DNA of 64,000 nt from Falsiroseomonas oleicola (GTDB lineage Bacteria > Pseudomonadota > Alphaproteobacteria > Acetobacterales > Acetobacteraceae). The DNA lies in NCBI RefSeq assembly GCF_019029495.1, contig NZ_JAERQM010000001.1, positions 806,001 to 870,000 on the forward strand, written 5' to 3'. This document shows positions 17,896 to 25,295 of this stretch, piece by piece. Within the stretch, counting starts at the first letter, position 1. Every line of letters begins with the position of its first letter. The notes beneath the pieces were generated by a model. That model searched no databases, had not been told where the DNA came from, and saw nothing but the letters and a program-made list of their open reading frames with translations. Made by a program: the position numbers and the translations under genes.

Positions 17896-19094
17896 GCCGG
17901 CAAGAGCCCCGCCAGGAAGGCGTCCAGGTCGCCGCCGGGGAACAGATGCCCGGGCAGGCCGCAGGCGGCGGCCGCGTCCAGGTCGGTCTGCTTGTCGCCG
18001 ATCAGGAAGGAGCCTTCCGCCACCACGGGCCAGGCGGCGAGCAGGTCCTCGACCATGCCGGGCCTGGGCTTGCGGCGGCGGCAATCCAGCCGATAGGCCG
18101 CCAGCGGCGCCTCCGGATGGTTCGGGCAGTATTCGAAGGCGTCGACATGGGCGCCCGCGCCGGCCAGCACTCCGGCCATCCAGCCATGCATCACGCCGAC
18201 CTGGCTTTCCGGGAACTTGCCCTTGGCCACGCCGGCCTGGTTGGTGACCACGAAGACGAACCAGCCGGCATCATTCGCCCGCTTCACCGCCGCCGCGGCA
18301 CCCGGCATCCAGCGCACCTGGGCCGGGTCATGCGGCCAGCCGGTATCCTCGATCAGCACGCCGTCGCGGTCCAGGAACAGGGCGCGGCGGCGCGCCATGG
18401 CGGGGATCACGGTCTGCGCCGCGGCCAGATCCTCCGGGATGCCGATATCGATGAAATCGCCGTCATACAGCCCGCCGCGCAGCAGGCCCGCCTCCGCCAG
18501 CTTCGGAAAGACGTCGGATTCCAGGGAGACGGCGCCAGGGCCGATATGGTCCAGGATCGGCCTGCGCAGCCAGTAGATGCCGCCATTGATCTGCCCCGTG
18601 CGGTCCGGGCTGCGCGCCGCGAAGCCGGAAATACGGCCGTCCGCCGCCACATCCACCGTGCCATAGCGGGCGCCCGGCGCGGTGCGGCGCAGCGCCAGGG
18701 TGGCGAGCGCGTCGCCGGCATGCAGCGGCAGGTCCAGCAGGTTCACGTCGAAGCGGGTATCGCCGTTCAGCAGCAGGAATTCGTCGTCCAGCCGGTCGGC
18801 GAACAGCCGCAGCCCGCCGCCGGTGCCCAGCGGCTCCGGCTCCACCACCACCTCCACCCGGCTGCCGCGCACCATCCGGCCGTCGTAGCGGTCGCGGATG
18901 GTATGGCCGAGATAGCCGGCCATCAGGGTGATGCGGGGGATGCCGAAACGCGCCACCTCCTCCACCAGCCAGTCGAGGAAGGGGCGGCCCGCGACCTCCA
19001 CCATCGGCTTCGGGATCGCATCGGTCAGCGCGCCGAGTCGCGTGCCGCGGCCGCCGACCAGGATGGCCGCCTGGCGCGGCAGCCCGTCACGCAT
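17892..19094 (-). CDS. Fused heptose-1-phosphate guanylyltransferase and heptose-1,7-bisphosphate phosphatase (HddC-GmhB)
   Basis: The 400-residue protein joins two enzymes. Residues 1-230 are a nucleotidyltransferase with ILVGGRGTRLG at 11-21, the metal-binding LNGDTRF at 109-115 and DGDFIDIGIPED near its end. Residues 237-400 are a HAD phosphatase of the GmhB/HisB type with LDRDGV at 241-246, VTNQAG at 284-289, RRKPRPGM and IGDKQTD. Together they would dephosphorylate heptose 1,7-bisphosphate and make GDP-heptose. The zinc loop is incomplete: CPNH instead of CPHH, and only one Cys before RKP. The gene overlaps gmhA and the next glycosyltransferase. Confidence 0.83.
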   Translation of the reverse strand: MRDGLPRQAAILVGGRGTRLGALTDAIPKPMVEVAGRPFLDWLVEEVARFGIPRITLMAGYLGHTIRDRYDGRMVRGSRVEVVVEPEPLGTGGGLRLFADRLDDEFLLLNGDTRFDVNLLDLPLHAGDALATLALRRTAPGARYGTVDVAADGRISGFAARSPDRTGQINGGIYWLRRPILDHIGPGAVSLESDVFPKLAEAGLLRGGLYDGDFIDIGIPEDLAAAQTVIPAMARRRALFLDRDGVLIEDTGWPHDPAQVRWMPGAAAAVKRANDAGWFVFVVTNQAGVAKGKFPESQVGVMHGWMAGVLAGAGAHVDAFEYCPNHPEAPLAAYRLDCRRRKPRPGMVEDLLAAWPVVAEGSFLIGDKQTDLDAAAACGLPGHLFPGGDLDAFLAGLLPA

Positions 19095-19659
19095 CGGCGA
19101 TGCGGGCTTCCACGGCGGCGCAGTAGCAATGATACAACGCCAGATGCACCTGCTGGATCGCCGGGGTGGAGCGGGAGGGAACCGCCAGCAGATGATCGGA
19201 CACCGCCGCCATCTTGCCGCCCCCCTGCCCGGTCATGCCGATCGTCACCATGCCCAGCTTCCGCGCCGCCTCGAAGGCCAGCACCACATTCTCCGAATTG
19301 CCGGAGGTGGACAGGCCAAGGATGACACCGCCGGCCTCGCCATAGGCTTCCACCTGACGGGCGAAGACGGTGGCGTAGCTGTAGTCGTTGGACCAGGCGG
19401 TGAGCACCGCCGGGTTGGAGGACAGGCAGATCGCCTTCAGCGCCCGGCGTTCGCGCAGGAAGCGGCCCACCATCTCCCCCACGATATGCTGCGCATCGGC
19501 GGCGGAACCGCCATTGCCGCAGACCAGAAGCGGCTTCCCGGCGGCCAGGGCCGTGACCGTCGCGGCGACCGCCGCGTCCATCGTGGCATCCAGCCCCTGG
19601 GCACGGGTGCTGGCCAGCAGCGCCTCCGCCTCCGCAAGCCAGGCATCGAGCGTGATCAT
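19087..19659 (-). CDS. gmhA: Sedoheptulose-7-phosphate isomerase GmhA-like (SIS domain)
   Basis: This 190-residue SIS-domain protein carries CGNGGSAADAQH at 47-58, LSTSGNSENVV near 116-126 and a C-terminal HLALYHCYC block, the usual landmarks of GmhA. GmhA converts sedoheptulose 7-phosphate to D-glycero-D-manno-heptose 7-phosphate, the first step to ADP- or GDP-heptose. The ATG at 19659 starts a protein of the family's usual length. Much longer upstream reading is only the antisense of the divergent methyltransferases. It leads a three-gene operon. Confidence 0.87.
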   Translation of the reverse strand: MITLDAWLAEAEALLASTRAQGLDATMDAAVAATVTALAAGKPLLVCGNGGSAADAQHIVGEMVGRFLRERRALKAICLSSNPAVLTAWSNDYSYATVFARQVEAYGEAGGVILGLSTSGNSENVVLAFEAARKLGMVTIGMTGQGGGKMAAVSDHLLAVPSRSTPAIQQVHLALYHCYCAAVEARIADA

Positions 19660-19785
19660 GTCGGGCAGGAACCTTCCGGGGTGGTCTATCCTGCCGAGCC
19701 TCCTAGCCCGGCCGCCAACGCCGGTCGAGCCTGGACGCCATGGGATCGCACGGCTAGACGAGAGGAAATTCAATCCGAGGTTGGA

Positions 19786-20763
19786 ATGCGTGCCAGGATT
19801 CTCGACCTGATTCGCCGGGCCACAGGCACCACATCCCTGACCCGCCAGATCGAGTCGCTCGACGCCCGCCTGACCGCCCTGGCCGCAGCCCTGCCGGCGG
19901 CACCGCCGCCGCCAGCACCGGGCCTGACCGCGGCGGATCGCGACGCCATCCTGCACCAGATCAACTACACCAATCACAACCTGTATCTCCACCTGAAGGA
20001 GGCGATGCGGGTCCGGGAACTGGCGAACCGGGACCTGCTGCTGGCGATCGACCGGCTGGCCCATCTCCTGCCCAGCACACCCATGCTGTTCGAAGCGGAG
20101 CGGCCGGTGGCGGTCGACACCGACGATCATGTGTTTCCCTGGGGCGCCGCGCAGGACAATACGCGTTCCCCCCGTTTCGTCGCGGCCTGCGAGCGGCATT
20201 TCCCCGGCCGCGCCCTGACCTTCATGGATCTCGGCTGTTCCGGTGGCGGGCTGGTGCTGGATTTCATCCTGCGTGGCCATGCCGGTTATGGGGTGGAAGG
20301 CAGCGATGCGCCGCTGCGGGCACAGCGGGCCGAATGGCGCGTGCTGCGCAACAACCTGTTCACCGGGGACATCACCCGCCCCTTCACGCTGCGCCCGGCC
20401 GCCGGCGCAGCGCCCGTGGCCTGCGACGTGATCTCGGCCTGGGAGGTGATGGAGCACATCGCCGATGCGGACCTGCCCGGGCTCTTCGCCAATCTGCACG
20501 CGCATCTGGCGCCGGATGGCCTGTTCATCGGCTCCATCGCGCTGGGACCGGACGACAACCCCGTGACGGGCGCGCGCTATCATCGCACGGTGCAGCCGCA
20601 GGGCTGGTGGGAGGCACGCTTCGCCGAACTCGGCCTGCCCATGCTGCCGCAGCACGACTTCGCCTTCGAGGATTTCTGCCGCGGCACCAGCAATGGCCCG
20701 ATCGATGAAAACTACCGCAGCAATCCGCATATCGGCTTCCACTTCGTCGCCCGCCGCGCCTGA
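19786..20763 (+). CDS. SAM-dependent methyltransferase with a leader shared with the next gene
   Basis: The 325-residue protein has a class I SAM-binding motif (MDLGCSGGGLVLDF), a post-I acidic region and SAWEVMEHI, all typical of small-molecule or glycan methyltransferases. Residues 1-35 (MRARILDLIRRATGT then a heptad-like region) resemble the start of the following FkbM protein and look like an amphipathic docking or coiled-coil segment. The ATG at 19786 has GAGG upstream. It is divergent from gmhA and probably methylates the exported polysaccharide. Confidence 0.78.
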   Translation: MRARILDLIRRATGTTSLTRQIESLDARLTALAAALPAAPPPPAPGLTAADRDAILHQINYTNHNLYLHLKEAMRVRELANRDLLLAIDRLAHLLPSTPMLFEAERPVAVDTDDHVFPWGAAQDNTRSPRFVAACERHFPGRALTFMDLGCSGGGLVLDFILRGHAGYGVEGSDAPLRAQRAEWRVLRNNLFTGDITRPFTLRPAAGAAPVACDVISAWEVMEHIADADLPGLFANLHAHLAPDGLFIGSIALGPDDNPVTGARYHRTVQPQGWWEARFAELGLPMLPQHDFAFEDFCRGTSNGPIDENYRSNPHIGFHFVARRA

Positions 20764-20781
20764 CACCACGGAAGACATCGC

Positions 20782-21984
20782 ATGCGCCGAATGATCCTGG
20801 ACACCCTGCGCCGCGCCACCGGCACCCAACAGCTTCGCCAGAGCGTGACATTGCTGGAGGAGGAGGTGGCGCGGGCGATGCGCCCGCAGGCGCCAGCCGC
20901 CCTGCCGCATCAGGCGGAGCTGGCGCGGCTGGCGCGCCATGCCGATTTCCCGCTGCAGAGCTGGTGGGAAAGGTCGCTGTGGGAGCCGGTGGTGCAACTG
21001 GCGGTGCGCGACCATGTGCGGCCGGGCGACATCGCCTTCGATGTCGGCGCCAATGCCGGCGCCTTCGCCATGCAGATGTCGCGCCAGGCCGGGCCCCGCG
21101 GCATCGTCTGTGCCTTCGAGGCCAGCCCGCGCATCATCGGCCGCACCCATCACAACCTGACGGCGGCGGGTTGCCACAATGTCACGCTGTATCACCGCGC
21201 CATCTGGAACCGCAGCGGCGACTTCGTGCATATCGCCGAGGGCAGCCATCTGAACGACCGCGTCGAACAGGGTGCCGGCGGCATTCCGGTGCCCACCCTG
21301 GCACTGGACGACTTCATCGCCGCCACCGGCCTCAGCCCCAGCTTCATCAAGATGGACATCGAGGGGGCGGAGCTGGACGCGCTGCGCGGCAGCGCGCGGC
21401 TGATCGCCGAGGGCCGGCCGATCATGGCGCTGGAACAGGCGCCGGACGATATGCGCTGCCATGAGCTGCTGATCGCGGCGGGCTACCTCGCCGTCGATCT
21501 CGGCAGCTACAAGCGGATCACGCGCGGGGAGGATTTTTCCAACCCGACCGGCGTCAACAACGTGCTCTTCGTGCCGGAGGAGAAGACCGCGGCCTCGCCC
21601 TATTTCGACCCGCGGCAGGAACGGGTGGCGAAGCTGGAAGCCGGCGCCTTCACCCGCGACGCGGCCGGCGGCGCGCGGCTGGCGCAGCCGATGGAACTGC
21701 CCGCCGGGCGCTACCTGGTGCGCGCCGATTTCGCTGCCTCCGGGCGGGACAATGAGGTCTATGCGGGCGTCGAGGCGGATGGCGAGACCGTGTTCCGCTA
21801 CCACACCTTCACCGCCTTCATGGCGGAATGCTACCGCGACTGGGTGGTGCAGCTCGACCGCCCCGGCCGCATCACGCCCTTCCTGCGCTTCCTGAACGGC
21901 AGCGATGCGACGCTGGACTGGCGCGGGGCGGAGGTGCTGCGGCTGCCGGCCTTCGACGGCGTCGCGCCGCCGCTGGTGTTTTAA
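20782..21984 (+). CDS. FkbM-family methyltransferase with C-terminal beta-rich domain
   Basis: The 400-residue protein contains a FkbM-type SAM domain: FDVGANAGAFA, FEASPRIIG and FIKMDIEGAELDAL, which is the family hallmark. FkbM enzymes O-methylate hydroxyls, often on glycans. Residues 1-30 repeat the leader of the preceding methyltransferase (RRATGT). The C-terminal 110 residues look beta-rich and may bind carbohydrate. It follows its neighbour by 18 bases. Its TAA stop shares the palindrome TTAA (21981-21984) with the stop of the convergent ATP-grasp gene. Confidence 0.82.
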   Translation: MRRMILDTLRRATGTQQLRQSVTLLEEEVARAMRPQAPAALPHQAELARLARHADFPLQSWWERSLWEPVVQLAVRDHVRPGDIAFDVGANAGAFAMQMSRQAGPRGIVCAFEASPRIIGRTHHNLTAAGCHNVTLYHRAIWNRSGDFVHIAEGSHLNDRVEQGAGGIPVPTLALDDFIAATGLSPSFIKMDIEGAELDALRGSARLIAEGRPIMALEQAPDDMRCHELLIAAGYLAVDLGSYKRITRGEDFSNPTGVNNVLFVPEEKTAASPYFDPRQERVAKLEAGAFTRDAAGGARLAQPMELPAGRYLVRADFAASGRDNEVYAGVEADGETVFRYHTFTAFMAECYRDWVVQLDRPGRITPFLRFLNGSDATLDWRGAEVLRLPAFDGVAPPLVF

Positions 21985-23099
21985 CTCCCCAGGGCGAGGT
22001 CCAGCGTCGCGACCTCGCCAAAGGGCACGCGGCGCTGGGCGGCCATGCGGATGATGGGCCAGGTGGTCCAGGGCATGGCGAGCAGCGGCATCGGGTCATC
22101 CGCCCGCCAGCAGACATCGCGCGTGGTCAGCAGCGCGCGCAGATTGCGGCGGAAGGGGCCGCCGCGGAACAACGAAAGCTGTGTCTCCGTCAGGCAGGAC
22201 CAGAACTGCTGGAGATGCGTTTCCGGACGGAGGCGCGGCGCCGCGCCGTCCGGGTCCAGCAGCGCCCGGGCGATGTCCTCGCATTGGAAAAAATGCAGGC
22301 CGCTGGTGGTGCGGGGGTTGCATTCCAGACCCCAGGGACGGCCTTCCGCATCGACGATCAGGTCGAAGGCGATGAAGCCGGACCAGTTGGCAGCGGCGAC
22401 GAACCGCGCCACCCAATCGGCGATGGCGGGATGCGCGACACGTTCGAAGGCGACGGCGACGGAGCCCCCCATCAGTGTGCCGCGATAGATGCTGGTGCCG
22501 AGCACGCGGCCCTGATGCGCCAGGCTGCAGGTGGAGAATTCCGGGCCCTCGATGAAGCGCTGCACGATGGCGGGCGGCCCGTGGTCCGGCAGCGCCGCGC
22601 CCTGTTCCAGCCGCAGCACACCGCGCCCCGAACAGCCATGGACGGGCTTCACCACCACCTTCCCGGCCGAGACGATCGAATGCGCAGCGGCCGTGCCGAG
22701 CGGTGCGCTTTCCGGCACATCCAGCCCCTGCGCCCGCGCGAAGTCGATGAAGCTGCCCTTGTGATGCAGGCGCAGCAGGATGTCGGGCGGCATCGCCACC
22801 ACCCGCACAGCGGGTGGCAGCAAGGGCGGCAGATGCGCGACGTGCAGGATTTCCTCCGACACCGGCAGCACCAGCGACACATTTTCCACAGCCACCACTT
22901 CAGCCAGCGCCGCGAGATAGCCGGGGCGGTCCGTGGCCGGCGCAGGCACGCGATAGGATCTGGCCACGGCACGGGACGACCCGCAGAGATGCCGCCCAAA
23001 AGGCTCGGCCACCACCACGCGCCAGCCAATCCGGGAAAATCCGCGGGCGAGGTCGAGCGCCTTGGGCAGCCGGCCCAGCGTCAGCAGCACGGTCGGCAT
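21981..23099 (-). CDS. ATP-grasp carboxylate-amine/thiol ligase-like protein
   Basis: This 372-residue protein has the ATP-grasp signs: VVKPVHGCSGRGV for ATP binding, VQRFIEGPEFS and the metal-binding ECNPRTTSG. The N-terminal part (MPTVLLTLGR) resembles a pre-ATP-grasp domain. ATP-grasp ligases activate a carboxylate as acyl phosphate and join it to an amine, thiol or hydroxyl. The ATG overlaps the TGA of the P450 gene (ATGA), so the two are one translational unit. The substrate is unknown; the pairing suggests it acts on a P450 product. Confidence 0.75.
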   Translation of the reverse strand: MPTVLLTLGRLPKALDLARGFSRIGWRVVVAEPFGRHLCGSSRAVARSYRVPAPATDRPGYLAALAEVVAVENVSLVLPVSEEILHVAHLPPLLPPAVRVVAMPPDILLRLHHKGSFIDFARAQGLDVPESAPLGTAAAHSIVSAGKVVVKPVHGCSGRGVLRLEQGAALPDHGPPAIVQRFIEGPEFSTCSLAHQGRVLGTSIYRGTLMGGSVAVAFERVAHPAIADWVARFVAAANWSGFIAFDLIVDAEGRPWGLECNPRTTSGLHFFQCEDIARALLDPDGAAPRLRPETHLQQFWSCLTETQLSLFRGGPFRRNLRALLTTRDVCWRADDPMPLLAMPWTTWPIIRMAAQRRVPFGEVATLDLALGS

Positions 23100-24484
23100 C
23101 AGGCCGCCGTCACCCGCAGCATCACCTGGCGCGCCGGCCGCGTCGTCAGCCGCGCCGCCGGGCGCACCGCCTCCGGCGCATCCAGGTGGAAATCGAAACG
23201 ACGGAAGAGCCGGGCGATCAGCAGCACCGCCTCCACCGTGGCGAAGGCGGCGCCCGCGCAGATGCGCGGGCCGATGCCGAAGGGGATATAGGCGCCGGAG
23301 ACCATCTCGCTTTCGCGTTCCGGCAGGAAGCGGTCCGGGTCGAAATGGTTCGGGCGCGCCCAGTAGCGGCGATGCCGGTGCATCAGCCAGGGCGCCACCA
23401 TCACCAGCGCGCCGCGCTTCACCCGATAGCCGTCGAGGCGCGTCGCGGTGTTCGCCACGCGGGGCAGGAAAGTGATGGGCGGATACAGCCGCAGCGTCTC
23501 CCGGAAGATGTTGCGGGTGAAGACCAGGCGCTTGGTGTGTTCGAAGCTGATCGGCCCATCGCCACACACGCTGTCCACTTCCGCCCGCAGCCGCCGCACG
23601 AATTCGGGCCGCGCCGCCAGCAGGAAGAAAACCCAGGTCAGCGCGCTGGCGCTGGTCTCGTGCCCGGCCAGGAACAGCACGCCGAGCTGGTCGATCAGCT
23701 CCTCCCGCGTGAAGGCCCTGCCCTCGCCATCGCGCGCGGCGACCACGGCGCTGGCGATGTCGTCGAAGGACTTTCCGGCGTCGAGATGGCTGTCCAGCAA
23801 TTCGCCGAGGCAGCGGCGGATCAGCGCGCAGCTATCGAGCACGGCCTGGCTCTGCGGAATCTTCGTCCAGGCGCGGTCGAGGATCAGGCGGCGGATTTCC
23901 ACCTGCGCCACGCTGCGTTCGAAGAAGGTGAAGGCGTCGAAGACCGCATGCGCGACGCGACCCTCAAGCCCGCTGGAGAAGACCGAGCGGCAGATGATAT
24001 CGGCCGTCAGATGGCTCATCATCAGGTCGAGCGACAGGCTCTCGCCGGTCGCGACGGCGCGGCCCAGGGTCACCTCCGCCGCGTCGATGCCCGCCTGCAT
24101 GCTGGGGAAGGCGCGGTTCACGCGCATCAGCGTCAAGGCGGGGTCCATCATCGCCCGCTGCCGCCGCCAGGTCTCGCCGGAGCTGACGAAGATGCTGTCG
24201 CCGATCAGCGGGTCCAGCGCATTCACCATCAGGTCGGATTTGGGGAAGATGCCCTCCGGGTCCACCAGCACATGCCGCACCAGCTTCGGGTCGTTCACCA
24301 CCACGATGGAACGGCGCGAATAGCCCAGCGGGCCGATCGGCATGGTGTAGGCCTCGGTCGGCAGCAGCCCGAGAAGGTCCCCCTCCCCCTGCAGCAGCGC
24401 GCGGAACAGGGCGATGACGGGCGATCGCGGATGCGGGTGTGGCGGGACGAAGTCACCAGCCAGCATCGCGTCGAACCCTTCCAT
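23099..24484 (-). CDS. Cytochrome P450 at the border of the photosynthesis cluster
   Basis: The 461-residue P450 has the I-helix LAGHETSAS, the K-helix ETLR (in FRETLRLYPP), the PERF-like DPDRFLPE and the haem-binding FGIGPRICAG with the cysteine ligand. No membrane anchor is evident, as in most bacterial P450s. Start 24484 was chosen because GGGGG lies ten bases upstream; an ATG at 24493 is too close to it. The gene leads a two-gene operon with an ATP-grasp ligase and is divergent from the DUF2306-like/crtD pair. A carotenoid or hopanoid substrate is possible, not shown. Confidence 0.88.
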   Translation of the reverse strand: MEGFDAMLAGDFVPPHPHPRSPVIALFRALLQGEGDLLGLLPTEAYTMPIGPLGYSRRSIVVVNDPKLVRHVLVDPEGIFPKSDLMVNALDPLIGDSIFVSSGETWRRQRAMMDPALTLMRVNRAFPSMQAGIDAAEVTLGRAVATGESLSLDLMMSHLTADIICRSVFSSGLEGRVAHAVFDAFTFFERSVAQVEIRRLILDRAWTKIPQSQAVLDSCALIRRCLGELLDSHLDAGKSFDDIASAVVAARDGEGRAFTREELIDQLGVLFLAGHETSASALTWVFFLLAARPEFVRRLRAEVDSVCGDGPISFEHTKRLVFTRNIFRETLRLYPPITFLPRVANTATRLDGYRVKRGALVMVAPWLMHRHRRYWARPNHFDPDRFLPERESEMVSGAYIPFGIGPRICAGAAFATVEAVLLIARLFRRFDFHLDAPEAVRPAARLTTRPARQVMLRVTAA

Positions 24485-24515
24485 GACGATCATTCCCCCG
24501 CTTTACACCCGGAAC

Positions 24516-24543
24516 TGTCAAGTGTCATTGTCACTTTCTGTCA
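24516..24543. promoter_or_regulatory. Cluster of four TGTCA half-sites between the P450 and DUF2306-like/crtD operons
   Basis: TGTCA begins at 24516, 24523, 24529 and 24539 in the 76-base divergent intergenic region. TGTCA is the half-site of the PpsR/CrtJ palindrome used elsewhere in this cluster, but no exact TGT-N12-ACA occurs here. Minus-strand TTGACA (24521-24516) could also be the P450 -35 box. Confidence 0.45.
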
Positions 24544-24560
24544 GGGGAGGCATACAGACC

Positions 24561-25295
24561 ATGGAGCTGATGTTGTTCCACGGGCTGATCGTTGCGCATA
24601 TCCTGACCGGCACGACGGGGGCGATTGCCTTCTGGGTGCCGGTGATCGGCAGGAAGGGCGGGGCGCGGCACCGGCGCTGGGGGCGCATCTTCACCTATGC
24701 CATGCTCGCCACCGGCAGCTTCGCCGTGGCGATGAGCCTGCTGACCCTGGCCGATCCCTTCGGCACGCATCCGCATCTCGCGGCCGATTACGACGCGGCC
24801 TTCCTGCGCGGCATGTTCGGCTGGATGATGCTGCACACCGGCATCCTGACCATCAACCTCGCCTGGTACGGCTGGCTCGCCATCACCAACAAGGCGAACC
24901 ACGCGGCGAATCGGACGCCGCTGAACCTCGCCCTGCAATATGCCGTCATCGCCGCGGCGCTGGCCTGCGCGGCGCAGGGCTGGATCATCGGCCAGAAGCT
25001 GATGATCGGCATCGCCGTGGTCGGCGTGGCTACGGGGCTGACCAATCTCTGGTTTCTGCACAAGCCGCGAGTCGAACGGCAGGACTGGCTGAAGGAGCAT
25101 ATCAAGGCGCTGATCGGCGCCGGCATCTCGGTCTACACCGCCTTCATGGCCTTCGGCTCCGTCCGCATCTTTCCGGAACTGGCGCTGCACCCCGCCATGT
25201 GGAGCGTTCCGCTGATCGTGGGCCTGGCGCTCATCATCTGGCACCGCCTCGCGGTGGAACGCCAGGCGCGGCCCCGACGGCGGGCCGTGGCCTGA
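24561..25295 (+). CDS. DUF2306-like multi-span membrane protein upstream of crtD
   Basis: This 244-residue protein has about seven hydrophobic segments with small polar turns (HILTGTTGAIAFW, RRWGRIFTYAM, MLHTGILTINLAWY, VGVATGLTNLWF). The His and Arg positions near the first helices recall DUF2306 predicted membrane proteins, whose function is unknown. The ATG at 24561 has GGGGAGG ten bases upstream. Its stop and the crtD start share one base (TGATG), so the two are co-translated. A link to carotenoid or membrane-redox chemistry is suggested only by this position. Confidence 0.65.
   Translation: MELMLFHGLIVAHILTGTTGAIAFWVPVIGRKGGARHRRWGRIFTYAMLATGSFAVAMSLLTLADPFGTHPHLAADYDAAFLRGMFGWMMLHTGILTINLAWYGWLAITNKANHAANRTPLNLALQYAVIAAALACAAQGWIIGQKLMIGIAVVGVATGLTNLWFLHKPRVERQDWLKEHIKALIGAGISVYTAFMAFGSVRIFPELALHPAMWSVPLIVGLALIIWHRLAVERQARPRRRAVA

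Noticed and set aside
19660-21804. Upstream extension of the gmhA frame to about 900 codons
   Set aside because: The extension is antisense to the two methyltransferase genes; only the last 190 codons match the SIS-domain family.
22814-25294. Upstream extension of the crtD frame
   Set aside because: It runs antisense to the P450 and through the DUF2306-like gene in another frame; the FAD-binding N-terminus fixes the start at 25295.
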